Positions 39,448 through 46,584 of a stretch of 47,050 nt of DNA are shown one piece after another. Where the stretch lies: positions 7,501 to 54,550 of the forward strand of contig NZ_KE150465.1 of NCBI RefSeq assembly GCF_000411475.1. The letters run 5' to 3'. The position numbers and the translations under genes are program-made. The first letter of the stretch is position 1; the number at the start of each line of letters is the position of its first letter. The stretch comes from Streptococcus sp. HPH0090 (lineage in GTDB: Bacteria > Bacillota > Bacilli > Lactobacillales > Streptococcaceae). The notes under the pieces were generated by a model that searched no databases, had not been told where the DNA came from, and saw only the letters and a list, made by a program, of their open reading frames with translations.

Positions 39448-40320
39448 TTAAAACTCTAGATTTTTCAGAGTTTCCGGTGAAATTGGGTCGACCAGAACAT
39501 ACTTGGCATCCAACATATAAATACCTTCCGTCAACGACTCTAAGAATTCCCGATAAGGAACCTCGGCTAGTTTTTCCCCATCAGCTGTCATGATAAATAG
39601 TCGTGCAACTGCAACCTTACTTCCTCGATACTGTTGCAAATATTGAGGTTCTAGCTCTGGTTGAGCCGGCAAAATTGTTCGTCCTTCACTATTTAGATAG
39701 TTGATAGGAATGATGATATCCTCACCATTTTGCTCTACTTTAAAAACTTGCTGCTCAGAGTAATAAGCATTTAGCTGTTGGGTAAAGCGCAAACGCTGGT
39801 CATAACTATTTAAGAGTTGATCATCCGGTACATGGATAATCTGCCCTAGGTAAAGTTCATTGATGTAAATAGGACGTTTCACTCCCATAACTTCTACTAT
39901 TGGATGGACTTTTACTTCCTTGGTCAATTCTGAAAGAGCTGATAAGAAAATATCTGTGAAATGAAATTCTAGAATAGAATCTTTATCATACTCAACACCA
40001 TCATGTTCGCACACACTTACATCTAAGAGAAGGAGCAATGTTTTCAAGAACATCAAGGCCCCAGTCCAGTCAGAAGCTGTCGCCAAATCTGGAACAGATA
40101 CCTGATAGGCTTGATCATCAAAAGATAGACGGAACCCTAAACTAGACTTCTCTTTGACCCCAAACTGAACAGAATGGAAATCCGAAATAAGAGAGTCTGC
40201 AGATGGCTTTAATCCTGCATCCTTAGCGGAAACGCTGTAACATTTAAAAAGTTCTGCTTGAAGCACCTCACCAATTCTTAGTGATTGGTTGCTTTTTATT
40301 GTAAAATTAACTGATTTCAT
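39448..40320 (-). CDS. DUF4299-like protein at the tail of a toxin cassette
   Basis: A 290-residue soluble protein beginning MKSVNFTIKSNQSLRIGEVL. It resembles DUF4299 proteins that I know from streptococcal type VII secretion and toxin neighbourhoods; the family name is provisional and no activity is established. Its ATG overlaps the stop of the preceding gene (ATGA), so both are co-translated with the orphan toxin at 40786-41853. An immunity or accessory role is inferred from position only. Confidence 0.65.
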   Translation of the reverse strand: MKSVNFTIKSNQSLRIGEVLQAELFKCYSVSAKDAGLKPSADSLISDFHSVQFGVKEKSSLGFRLSFDDQAYQVSVPDLATASDWTGALMFLKTLLLLLDVSVCEHDGVEYDKDSILEFHFTDIFLSALSELTKEVKVHPIVEVMGVKRPIYINELYLGQIIHVPDDQLLNSYDQRLRFTQQLNAYYSEQQVFKVEQNGEDIIIPINYLNSEGRTILPAQPELEPQYLQQYRGSKVAVARLFIMTADGEKLAEVPYREFLESLTEGIYMLDAKYVLVDPISPETLKNLEF

Positions 40321-40784
40321 ATTTTTCTCCTTCGGTCTACTGGCAAATCCTTTCTACGACGTAGAATCGTTACTTCGCTGACAGGGATTTTTCCTGATGC
40401 ATACGTGATAAGACCGTACTTATCATCCATCAATTCCGCACCATCTGCTATATTGTTTTCATTTAAAAATTCTTTATCAGAAACCAATATTCGCACATAA
40501 GAATCGGGTGCTGTAAAATCATCATCTCCACGCTTGTGACCAGCCATTGCAAATTCCTGACCTTTATAAAGGACACGATCATAAACCGAATACCTCTGAC
40601 TAACCTCACTATAAGAAATAAGCTTCCCATATACCCCATCTTCGACTTCATCTTCAAAATTACTATAGGGAACGTAGCCTTCTTCCAACATCGCTGGATC
40701 TTCCGAGAGCAGGATATAATCATTTATATAATTCACAAAATTAGAATATACTTTGTTTTGGTAAACTAGAAATTCTTTACGCAT
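40317..40784 (-). CDS. Putative immunity protein for the orphan toxin cassette
   Basis: A 155-residue acidic-to-neutral protein with no family that I recognise (VLYKGQEFAMAGHKRGDDD in the middle; basic end VDRRRKI). It starts two bases after the toxin stop, with its GGAGG ribosome site inside the toxin's last codons. That is the standard arrangement for a cognate immunity gene. It overlaps the DUF4299-like gene by ATGA. Confidence 0.65.
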   Translation of the reverse strand: MRKEFLVYQNKVYSNFVNYINDYILLSEDPAMLEEGYVPYSNFEDEVEDGVYGKLISYSEVSQRYSVYDRVLYKGQEFAMAGHKRGDDDFTAPDSYVRILVSDKEFLNENNIADGAELMDDKYGLITYASGKIPVSEVTILRRRKDLPVDRRRKI

Positions 40785-40785
40785 T

Positions 40786-41853
40786 TTATCCCTCCACGTA
40801 TTCCATTATACCATCTTTATTGACCCTACCAACCAATACTTCTTCTCCTCCGACATTTAGATACAATTTAGAGCCTTCCTTGAGTCTACTTCTATCTGAA
40901 TGACGATATTCTGGAACCAAAAACTCGTCTGAATCTGATTTTATGAAGCCATTTCCGCTTGCAGGATCTATTACTTTATCAGGCTTGCCTGTAGAGCTAT
41001 TCATTCTAATATTACCATCGATATCGATTGAATTCCCATCCATATCCCCATATGGAATTTGAATATAGCCCGTCTCATCAGTAGTATACTCTAAACGAAG
41101 GTATGCATCGGTTTTAAGAACTAAATTACCATTCTGATCACGTACTGCAACCCTATTGCCATTTGCATCAATCATAGTTTCAACAAATGGAGATCCTTCA
41201 TAGTCCAGTCGCAAGCCTTCTACAGCTTCTTGGATAGTAGTAATATTTTTGGCATCCGAACGTTTTGCTACATAGCCACCTACTGTTGCTTTTTCCTTCC
41301 TATTGAATAGCCAAACCTCATCTTCAATAGGCATAATTTTTTGCATGACTGTTGAATTATTTGGATACGGAATTGTATTACGAATATCAATCATCATATC
41401 ATATTCAGACTGTGTCATTTGGGTCACATGCGTATTCCTTAGTCGATTAAACTCATCCCAAGAAACACCATACTCTTGTAGTTTTTGATCAATGATTGCT
41501 CGAGTTTTTGATTGGCTTGGTGATGGATTCGCTGTTCCCTTTGCCTTCGGTACGTCCACATCACTTGGCTTAATTCCGCCAATAGCCTTAGTTGCGCTGT
41601 CGCCTGATACTTGCTTAACCTTCGGTACATCCATGCTGACTGCTGGGTGATTTTTTAGCTTAGCAAGGGTCCCATCAGCTGGGCTGGCTTTTAGATGCAG
41701 GTCTGGCCTACTGTCCAAACGAACATTAGCTGGATCCAGCTTGGGTATCTGCTTGGTCTGAAGTGGGACATCCAGATGAGATGCTTTAGCTCCTGGTAGA
41801 TCTACAGATGGTGCACCAAACTTCTTACCAAAGTAATTTCCTGCCGAGTTCAT
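40786..41853 (-). CDS. Orphan polymorphic-toxin C-terminal cassette (linker plus unidentified toxin domain)
   Basis: The frame begins exactly at MNSAGNYFGKKFGAP, in the middle of what is a longer toxin at 44275-45687. Residues 1-103 are the shared linker with repeated DVP-K motifs (about 80% identical to residues 141-243 of that protein). A GTANPSPSQ hinge follows, and from about residue 115 comes a different C-terminal domain, 355 residues in all. I do not recognise the toxin fold. No N-terminal secretion domain, and homology to the longer gene stops a few bases before the ATG. It is preceded by a terminator, so it is probably silent until recombined onto a full-length toxin. Confidence 0.75.
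   Translation of the reverse strand: MNSAGNYFGKKFGAPSVDLPGAKASHLDVPLQTKQIPKLDPANVRLDSRPDLHLKASPADGTLAKLKNHPAVSMDVPKVKQVSGDSATKAIGGIKPSDVDVPKAKGTANPSPSQSKTRAIIDQKLQEYGVSWDEFNRLRNTHVTQMTQSEYDMMIDIRNTIPYPNNSTVMQKIMPIEDEVWLFNRKEKATVGGYVAKRSDAKNITTIQEAVEGLRLDYEGSPFVETMIDANGNRVAVRDQNGNLVLKTDAYLRLEYTTDETGYIQIPYGDMDGNSIDIDGNIRMNSSTGKPDKVIDPASGNGFIKSDSDEFLVPEYRHSDRSRLKEGSKLYLNVGGEEVLVGRVNKDGIMEYVEG
41545..41853 (-). repeat. Toxin linker repeat, copy 1
   Basis: A 309-bp segment encoding the 103-residue DVPK linker. It is co-linear without gaps with copy 2 at 44959-45267 and highly similar at DNA level, including long identical runs around 41670-41700 and 41755-41785. Confidence 0.85.
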
Positions 41854-41871
41854 CCCAAGGCCCTCAATGCA

Positions 41872-41916
41872 AAAACAGGAACTTGCCTACAACTAACAGT
41901 GTATAAACAAGTTCCT
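41872..41916 (-). terminator. Terminator between the immunity array and the orphan cassette
   Basis: A 9-bp perfect stem AGGAACTTG / CAAGTTCCT with a 22-base loop is followed on the minus strand by GTTTTTG. It ends the four-gene immunity array and lies directly before the truncated cassette. Confidence 0.7.
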
Positions 41917-41922
41917 CACAGG

Positions 41923-42345
41923 CTAATTCAATGGCGATACATAATCATCTGGAAGTTTGCCTCTCCAGTCAATCCACATTTGCTCAGCAATTGGAATTAA
42001 TCTTTCAAGCTCTTCCTGAGTAAATAACTCTCTAGTTTCAGGTAAATCAATTAATGATGTAGGGCTCTCTTCTATGAATCGTTTCTCACTAGCTTTCTTT
42101 TCTTCTTCCGTCGGTGGCCAACGATCGGTCTCAATCTTGTAAGATATTTCGAGTAGTGATCTCTCTCCACTTTCTAATAAGGCAAACAGCTCATTTGGTA
42201 ATTCATAGACTACACGCTGAGGGGCAATTCCTCCCTCCTCAGTAACGTAATAAAGATGATTACCATCTCTCCAGATATGCTGACCGTAACCTTTTACTTC
42301 TTCGAACTGGATAACATCTTCCCAGCCTAGTTTTGTTGGTTTCAT
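41923..42345 (-). CDS. Immunity-like protein, array copy 4
   Basis: A 140-residue protein. Its N-terminal 62 residues differ from copy 3 at about two positions (MKPTKLGWEDVIQFEEVKG). Its C-terminal 65 residues nearly match copy 1 instead (EKRFIEESPTSL, EQMWIDWRGKLPDDYVSPL). This makes it a mosaic of two neighbours. Family not recognised. Position downstream of a toxin remnant suggests immunity. It ends in LN where the others end in LK. Confidence 0.7.
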   Translation of the reverse strand: MKPTKLGWEDVIQFEEVKGYGQHIWRDGNHLYYVTEEGGIAPQRVVYELPNELFALLESGERSLLEISYKIETDRWPPTEEEKKASEKRFIEESPTSLIDLPETRELFTQEELERLIPIAEQMWIDWRGKLPDDYVSPLN

Positions 42346-42357
42346 TTCAAACCTCTT

Positions 42358-42780
42358 TTACTTAAGTGGCGATACATAATCATCTGGAAGTTTGCCTCTC
42401 CAGTCAATCCATTTCTGTTCAGCAAGCGGAATTAATCTTTCAAGCTCTTCCTGAGTAAATAATTCCCAACTCTTAGGATTAGCTATTAAAGGAGTTAAGC
42501 CTTTTAATATAAATTGTTTCTCACTAGCTTTCTTTTCTTCTTCCGTCGGTGGCCAACGATCGGTCTGAAGTTTACTTAATATTTCTAACTCCGTTCTCTC
42601 CCCACTTTCTAATAAGGCAAACAGCTCATTTGGTAATTCATAAACTACACGCTGAGGGGCAATTCCTCCCTCCTCAGTAACGTAATAAAAATGATTACCA
42701 TCTATCCAGATATGCTGACCGTAACCTTTTACTTCTTCAAACTGGATAACATCTTCCCAGCCTAGTTTTGTTGGTTTCAT
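42358..42780 (-). CDS. Immunity-like protein, array copy 3
   Basis: A 140-residue paralogue sharing the N-terminal half with copy 4 and largely with copy 2. The central block is variable (TELEILSKLQTDRWPPTEEE), and the C-terminal part has its own ILKGLTPLIANPKSWELFT segment before the conserved KLPDDYVSPLK end. The spacer to copy 4 is 12 bases. The variable block around residues 64-110 is the likely specificity region. Confidence 0.7.
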   Translation of the reverse strand: MKPTKLGWEDVIQFEEVKGYGQHIWIDGNHFYYVTEEGGIAPQRVVYELPNELFALLESGERTELEILSKLQTDRWPPTEEEKKASEKQFILKGLTPLIANPKSWELFTQEELERLIPLAEQKWIDWRGKLPDDYVSPLK

Positions 42781-42792
42781 TTTAAACCTCTT

Positions 42793-43215
42793 TTACTTAA
42801 GTGGTGATACATAATCGTCTGGAAGTTCACCCATTGATTCTATCCATTGTTGTTCGGCTTGAGGAATAAGTATTTCGAGTTCTTTATTACTAAAAAGCAA
42901 CTGATTTTTACGGTTTGATATCAGCACAATTGGCTTTTCTCTAGCTCTTTTTTTTCTTATTTCGTCCTTTTCTTCTTCCGTTGGTGGCCAACAATCATTC
43001 TGAATCTTCCAAGAAACTTCGCGTATCGTTCTATCACCACTCTCTAGTAAGGCAAATAACTCGTTTGGTAATTCATAAACAACACGCTGAGGGGCAATTC
43101 CTCCTTCCTCAGTAACGTAATAAAGAGTATTGCCATCTCTCCAAATGTGCTGACCATAACCTTTTACTTCTTCAAACTGGATGACATCGTCCCATTGTAA
43201 GTTAGTTGGTTTCAT
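42793..43215 (-). CDS. Immunity-like protein, array copy 2
   Basis: A 140-residue paralogue, the most divergent in its C-terminal half (KKRAREKPIVLISNRKNQLL, then QQWIESMGELPDDYVSPLK), with an N-terminal half like copies 3 and 4. Same length and spacing as the others. The conserved hinge PPTEEEK separates the two halves. Family not recognised. Confidence 0.7.
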   Translation of the reverse strand: MKPTNLQWDDVIQFEEVKGYGQHIWRDGNTLYYVTEEGGIAPQRVVYELPNELFALLESGDRTIREVSWKIQNDCWPPTEEEKDEIRKKRAREKPIVLISNRKNQLLFSNKELEILIPQAEQQWIESMGELPDDYVSPLK

Positions 43216-43227
43216 TTTATATCTCTT

Positions 43228-43650
43228 TTACTTAAGTGGTGACACATAATCATCTGGAAGTTTACCTCTCCAGTCAATCCACATTTGCTCAGCAATCGGA
43301 ATTAATTTTTCAAGTTCTTCTTTAGTAAATAAATCTCTAGTTTCAGGTAAATCACTTAAAGATGTAGGACTCTCTTCTATGAATCGTTTCTCACTAGCTT
43401 TCTTTTCCTCTTCCGTCGGTGGCCAACGATTGGTCTCCGCTTTAAAATCAATTTCACTTGCCGTCCTCCTGCCTAATAAATATTCGTTAAAATCAGAAGG
43501 ATTAATCTCAAAGATACGACGAACTGAAGCTACTCCAAACTCTCCAAAAGTATAGTATTTCCCTTCATGTGTTCGAAAATCATATCCTTTTGGTGATTCA
43601 ATCTTTTCAAAGGTATCAAACTCTTCCCATGTTATTCTAGTTAAACTCAT
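43228..43650 (-). CDS. Immunity-like protein, array copy 1
   Basis: First gene of the array in transcription order, 140 residues. Its N-terminal half is unlike the others (MSLTRITWEEFDTFEKIESP, FGVASVRRIFEINPSDF) while its C-terminal half is nearly that of copy 4. It starts one base after the stop of a toxin remnant and its ribosome site (GGAGG) lies in that remnant, so it was probably the original cognate immunity gene of the lost toxin. Confidence 0.72.
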   Translation of the reverse strand: MSLTRITWEEFDTFEKIESPKGYDFRTHEGKYYTFGEFGVASVRRIFEINPSDFNEYLLGRRTASEIDFKAETNRWPPTEEEKKASEKRFIEESPTSLSDLPETRDLFTKEELEKLIPIAEQMWIDWRGKLPDDYVSPLK

Positions 43651-43651
43651 T

Positions 43652-43828
43652 TTAATCGCCTCCTAATTTTCTAATTGTAAATTCTCCCCATGGAACTTCG
43701 TCAATGACTGCTTCTGGCATATTTCTTGGGAAGGTTTGTCCTCCTGGTTTCCAAAATCCTTCAAAAGCAGAATCTTCATTTCCACTTGGAATTCTTGGGT
43801 TTTGAACTGAAATAACAAGGGATTTATG
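43652..43828 (-). pseudogene. Remnant of a toxin C-terminus
   Basis: A 58-codon open stretch without a usable start codon ends at the TAA at 43654-43652. It reads VQNPRIPSGNEDSAFEGFW, then PEAVIDEVPWGEFTIRKLGGD at the end, with protein-like composition. It abuts the first immunity gene exactly as a toxin C-terminus should. An in-frame TAG lies at 43831-43829. I take it as the tail of a deleted toxin; the toxin family is not recognised. Confidence 0.6.
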
Positions 43829-43835
43829 CTAATTA

Positions 43836-44264
43836 TTAGTGCTCTTTTTCAAACCATAAGGTATATAATGGACTGATCTTTTCAAATAATTCCTTTTCGT
43901 ATCGATATCTATTCTCTTGTACTTTCTCAACTAATTGATTAACTTTCTCAAATTCATTATTTTTGATCAATTTATCAATTAAATCTATATCCTTTTCATC
44001 AGTTTTATGTGAGGAAATATCTTTAACGATTATCTTTAAAATTTGATAAGTTACTTCATTATCATCTAATTTAGAAATCTCGGATGTTATTCTCCCTCGT
44101 TCAGTAAAAACTAGATTATATCTCCCATTTCCATCTTCTATTATAGAAATTCCTTCTGGAAAATAGGGAGGTTGTTCGGAAAAATGAATCCCAAATTCAC
44201 CTAATTTTATATTTCCAATTTTTGCAACTTCGGATTCAATTTTGTTTTTTAATTTCATTAGCAT
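43836..44264 (-). CDS. Imm63-like immunity protein for the TNT toxin
   Basis: A 142-residue protein that matches the pattern of Imm63 immunity proteins: KIESEVAKIGNIKLG at the start, GNGRYNLVFTERGRITSE in the middle and YRYEKELFEKISPLYTLWFE at the end. It lies 10 bases downstream of the TNT toxin, so it is the likely cognate inhibitor of that NADase. Family assignment was made by memory of the consensus and is moderately sure. Confidence 0.75.
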   Translation of the reverse strand: MLMKLKNKIESEVAKIGNIKLGEFGIHFSEQPPYFPEGISIIEDGNGRYNLVFTERGRITSEISKLDDNEVTYQILKIIVKDISSHKTDEKDIDLIDKLIKNNEFEKVNQLVEKVQENRYRYEKELFEKISPLYTLWFEKEH

Positions 44265-44274
44265 ATTATTATTC

Positions 44275-45687
44275 CTATTTCAATCTAAGTAAAAATCTAC
44301 CTTTTTCTAATTCATCAATTGTTAAGTATGTATAATGTTGAATACCCATACCAGGTTCATCAAACCAAGGGGCAACCAATCCTTCTTTTGTTGGTATTTC
44401 TTTCAGAACAATGTAATCTGAATTCGGTTGGAGTTTCATAAACGGAGGTAAAGCTTTCTCGCCAAATGTTGCTCCTTCAGGAGAGAAATACCTTCCTGTC
44501 GGATTAGAACCAATTCTATTTATTCTCGTTCCAGGTAATATTACGGATTCTTTATATTTTCCATTCAAAAATCCATATTTATGTATACTGCCGTCAACTC
44601 TCCCTAAGGAACTTTCAGGAGTTCCTGGATAAATTGCACCACCTGTTAACTGATTAAAATAATCCGGATTATCATACACATTTTTATTTTTAAGGTAAAA
44701 TTCTGGCTCAGGTGGATTTGACCAATTTCTTAATTTGACTCTATCGGATGGTTCGATACCTGCCTCCGCATATTCATGCCATTGAAGATAGCTTTGACGG
44801 TCCATAGGATCCATACCAATCAAGGTTTTCTGGAATTTCTCCTTCTCTAGATATTGGTCAAAGTTACTGGATTCCCTCGCAAGTTTGCTTTCTTTAATAT
44901 TCTCTTTAATCCGTTCGATATCATACTTCGATGCTTCGACATCGTGGACATCCTTCACCTTCGGCACGTCCACATCACTTGGCTTGACTCCGCTAACAGC
45001 CTTGAATACGTTGTCACCTGATATATCCTTGACCTTCGGCACATCCATGCTGACTGTTGGATGGTTTTTCAGCTTAGCCAGGGTCCCATCAGCTGGGCTG
45101 GCTTTTAGATGTAGGTCTTGCCTACTGTTAAAGCGAACACTGTCTGGATCCAGCTTAGGTATTTGCTTGCCTTGAAGTGGGACATCCAGATGAGATGGTT
45201 TGGTGCCTGGCACATCTACGGTCGGTGCTCCAAATTTTTTACCAATATAATTCCCTGCCGAGTTCATTCCAAGGCCCATGATTTGACCAAACATGAGATT
45301 TTGAATGTCTGAACTTGGATCCTTACCTGTCCCTATCGCATAGACAACCTTAGTGACATCGTTGACATCGTCCGCATGTGTCCCTGCCGTCGCTAGGTTT
45401 TTTAATAGGGTAGAGCCTTCGGCCCCACTCTTAGCTAGTTTCGCCAAATAACCTGCCGAACCCATGCTCGCAATCGTTACTGCCGAATCAATACCTGCCC
45501 ATATTCGCTCCTCAGTTGTCAACTGCGTTCCTGTAAGCATGGTATGACCCTTAATGGCCGAATAGGCACTGTCTGCGGCTAGATAAGTACCTGCCGCATA
45601 GGTGGCTGTTAGTGATGCTCCACCAGTTGGACCCGCTAGTACGGTTCCCCCAGCCATTACTAGAACAGCTAAGGCCTTAATCCCCAT
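44275..45687 (-). CDS. 5'-truncated polymorphic toxin with C-terminal TNT (NAD+ glycohydrolase) domain
   Basis: The frame stays open upstream of the ATG at 45687 to about 45786 and continues protein-like sequence (LYKDNYQRLKASRYYEENKE), so the ATG is not the original start and the N-terminal secretion domain is missing. From the ATG (470 residues): a Gly/Ala-rich segment (10-40), a pre-toxin region (GIDSAVTIASMGSAG, 66-80), the 103-residue DVPK linker (141-243), a helical region, and a TNT domain (about 349-470) with LPGTRINRIG, GRYFSPEGATF, LPPF, APWF and the GIQ glutamine (Gln450). TNT toxins destroy NAD+ in target cells. Imm63-like gene follows. Confidence 0.82.
   Translation of the reverse strand: MGIKALAVLVMAGGTVLAGPTGGASLTATYAAGTYLAADSAYSAIKGHTMLTGTQLTTEERIWAGIDSAVTIASMGSAGYLAKLAKSGAEGSTLLKNLATAGTHADDVNDVTKVVYAIGTGKDPSSDIQNLMFGQIMGLGMNSAGNYIGKKFGAPTVDVPGTKPSHLDVPLQGKQIPKLDPDSVRFNSRQDLHLKASPADGTLAKLKNHPTVSMDVPKVKDISGDNVFKAVSGVKPSDVDVPKVKDVHDVEASKYDIERIKENIKESKLARESSNFDQYLEKEKFQKTLIGMDPMDRQSYLQWHEYAEAGIEPSDRVKLRNWSNPPEPEFYLKNKNVYDNPDYFNQLTGGAIYPGTPESSLGRVDGSIHKYGFLNGKYKESVILPGTRINRIGSNPTGRYFSPEGATFGEKALPPFMKLQPNSDYIVLKEIPTKEGLVAPWFDEPGMGIQHYTYLTIDELEKGRFLLRLK
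44959..45267 (-). repeat. Toxin linker repeat, copy 2
   Basis: The 309-bp partner of the linker at 41545-41853, inside the TNT toxin gene. The two are about 80% identical in protein by eye, same length, starting at the same MNSAGNY residue. Confidence 0.85.
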
Positions 45688-45769
45688 ATCTACATACTGG
45701 AGACTTTCCTTATTCTCCTCATAATAGCGACTTGCCTTGAGTCTCTGGTAGTTGTCCTTGTAAAGTAAA

Positions 45770-45803
45770 AGTTTACCAATAAAACATTAGTAAACTCTTG
45801 CTT
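45770..45803 (-). terminator. Terminator between the first immunity pair and the truncated TNT toxin
   Basis: An 11-bp stem AGTTTACTAAT / ATTGGTAAACT (one G-T pair) with a GTTTT loop is followed on the minus strand by TTTACTTTAC. The truncated toxin frame begins inside or right after it. Confidence 0.75.
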
Positions 45804-45863
45804 CATTTATTCTATCATAGAAAGGCGAACTTGCCTGTTGTAAAACTATAGTTTAAACCGATT

Positions 45864-46214
45864 TTACAACCAACCCTTAGCTTGTAAGAACTCATCTGGG
45901 ATACGTAATTCAATCTCTGCCATGATTTCTTTTAAGTAGCTGTCCCAATTTGTTATACTTCCAAAATCATATTTTTCTTTAGGGAGTGAGATTCCAATCC
46001 CTTTACTAATCACAATATAAAAATCTGTAAAACTTAATTCATAACCAAAATGAGCTTCATAATAATCATAGGCTTTAAATTTAATACTAAACATTTGATG
46101 ATTTGGTACTTCTACCACATCGTAAATGGTCATGTCTGAAGCCCTATCTCCAAACGCTCTTTGAATACGCTCACTCACTTCTGTCGCTAGCTCTTGCATA
46201 CTTTTTTTCAACAT
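45864..46214 (-). CDS. Putative immunity protein, paralogue 2
   Basis: A 116-residue protein homologous to its upstream neighbour: both have a central FK-Y-Y-AHFGYE-like region and the end W-D-YLKEI-A-IE-IP----AKGW. GGAGGT precedes the ATG. Family not recognised. Probably a second, diverged immunity copy that widens protection. Confidence 0.7.
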   Translation of the reverse strand: MLKKSMQELATEVSERIQRAFGDRASDMTIYDVVEVPNHQMFSIKFKAYDYYEAHFGYELSFTDFYIVISKGIGISLPKEKYDFGSITNWDSYLKEIMAEIELRIPDEFLQAKGWL

Positions 46215-46233
46215 ATGAACACCTCCTTCTCTT

Positions 46234-46584
46234 TTATCGCCAACCCTTAGCTTTTAAATACTTTTCTGGGATATACGACTCGATTTTTGCAATGATTTCT
46301 TTTAAATATGCATCCCAATCACTTATTTCGCTATAACGACTGTTTGGCTTAGAAAGCAATAACCCTTCCTCGCCGTTTAAAAACAGATAAATCTCAAAGA
46401 AATCATTCTCGTACTGAAATTTTACCCCAGCAAAATTATAGATGCGGAAGTTCAGTTTGAATGTATGACGATTGGGTTCATCAACTATATCATCAAACAC
46501 TATACCATTAATCTTATTTTTAAATACTCTTTTAACTATATCAAAAAATTCATCTGATAAAATATCCATATTATTTAATTCCAT
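46234..46584 (-). CDS. Putative immunity protein, paralogue 1
   Basis: A 116-residue protein starting inside the toxin gene (overlap 14 bases; AAAGGGGGG precedes the ATG at 46584; a later ATG at 46569 is possible). It ends WDAYLKEIIAKIESYIPEKYLKAKGWR, nearly the same motif as the next gene. Immediate position after the toxin makes it the likely cognate immunity protein. Confidence 0.75.
   Translation of the reverse strand: MELNNMDILSDEFFDIVKRVFKNKINGIVFDDIVDEPNRHTFKLNFRIYNFAGVKFQYENDFFEIYLFLNGEEGLLLSKPNSRYSEISDWDAYLKEIIAKIESYIPEKYLKAKGWR

Larger units (their letters stand above)
41911..43650 (-). repeat. Four tandem repeats of exactly 435 bp (immunity gene array)
   Basis: Starts of four 140-codon genes fall at 43650, 43215, 42780 and 42345, an exact 435-base period made of a 423-base gene and a 12-base spacer. 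The spacers carry the ribosome site (AGAGG). Long stretches are identical between units, mixed with divergent blocks. Confidence 0.9.

Noticed and set aside
39354..39593. Plus-strand frame of 79 codons at the end of the toxin island
   Set aside because: It crosses a terminator hairpin and the C-terminus of the DUF4299-like gene, and its sequence is not protein-like.
41911..43650. Tandem periodic repeats considered as a CRISPR array or minisatellite
   Set aside because: The 435-base period contains full coding genes with ribosome sites and no short repeat-spacer structure.
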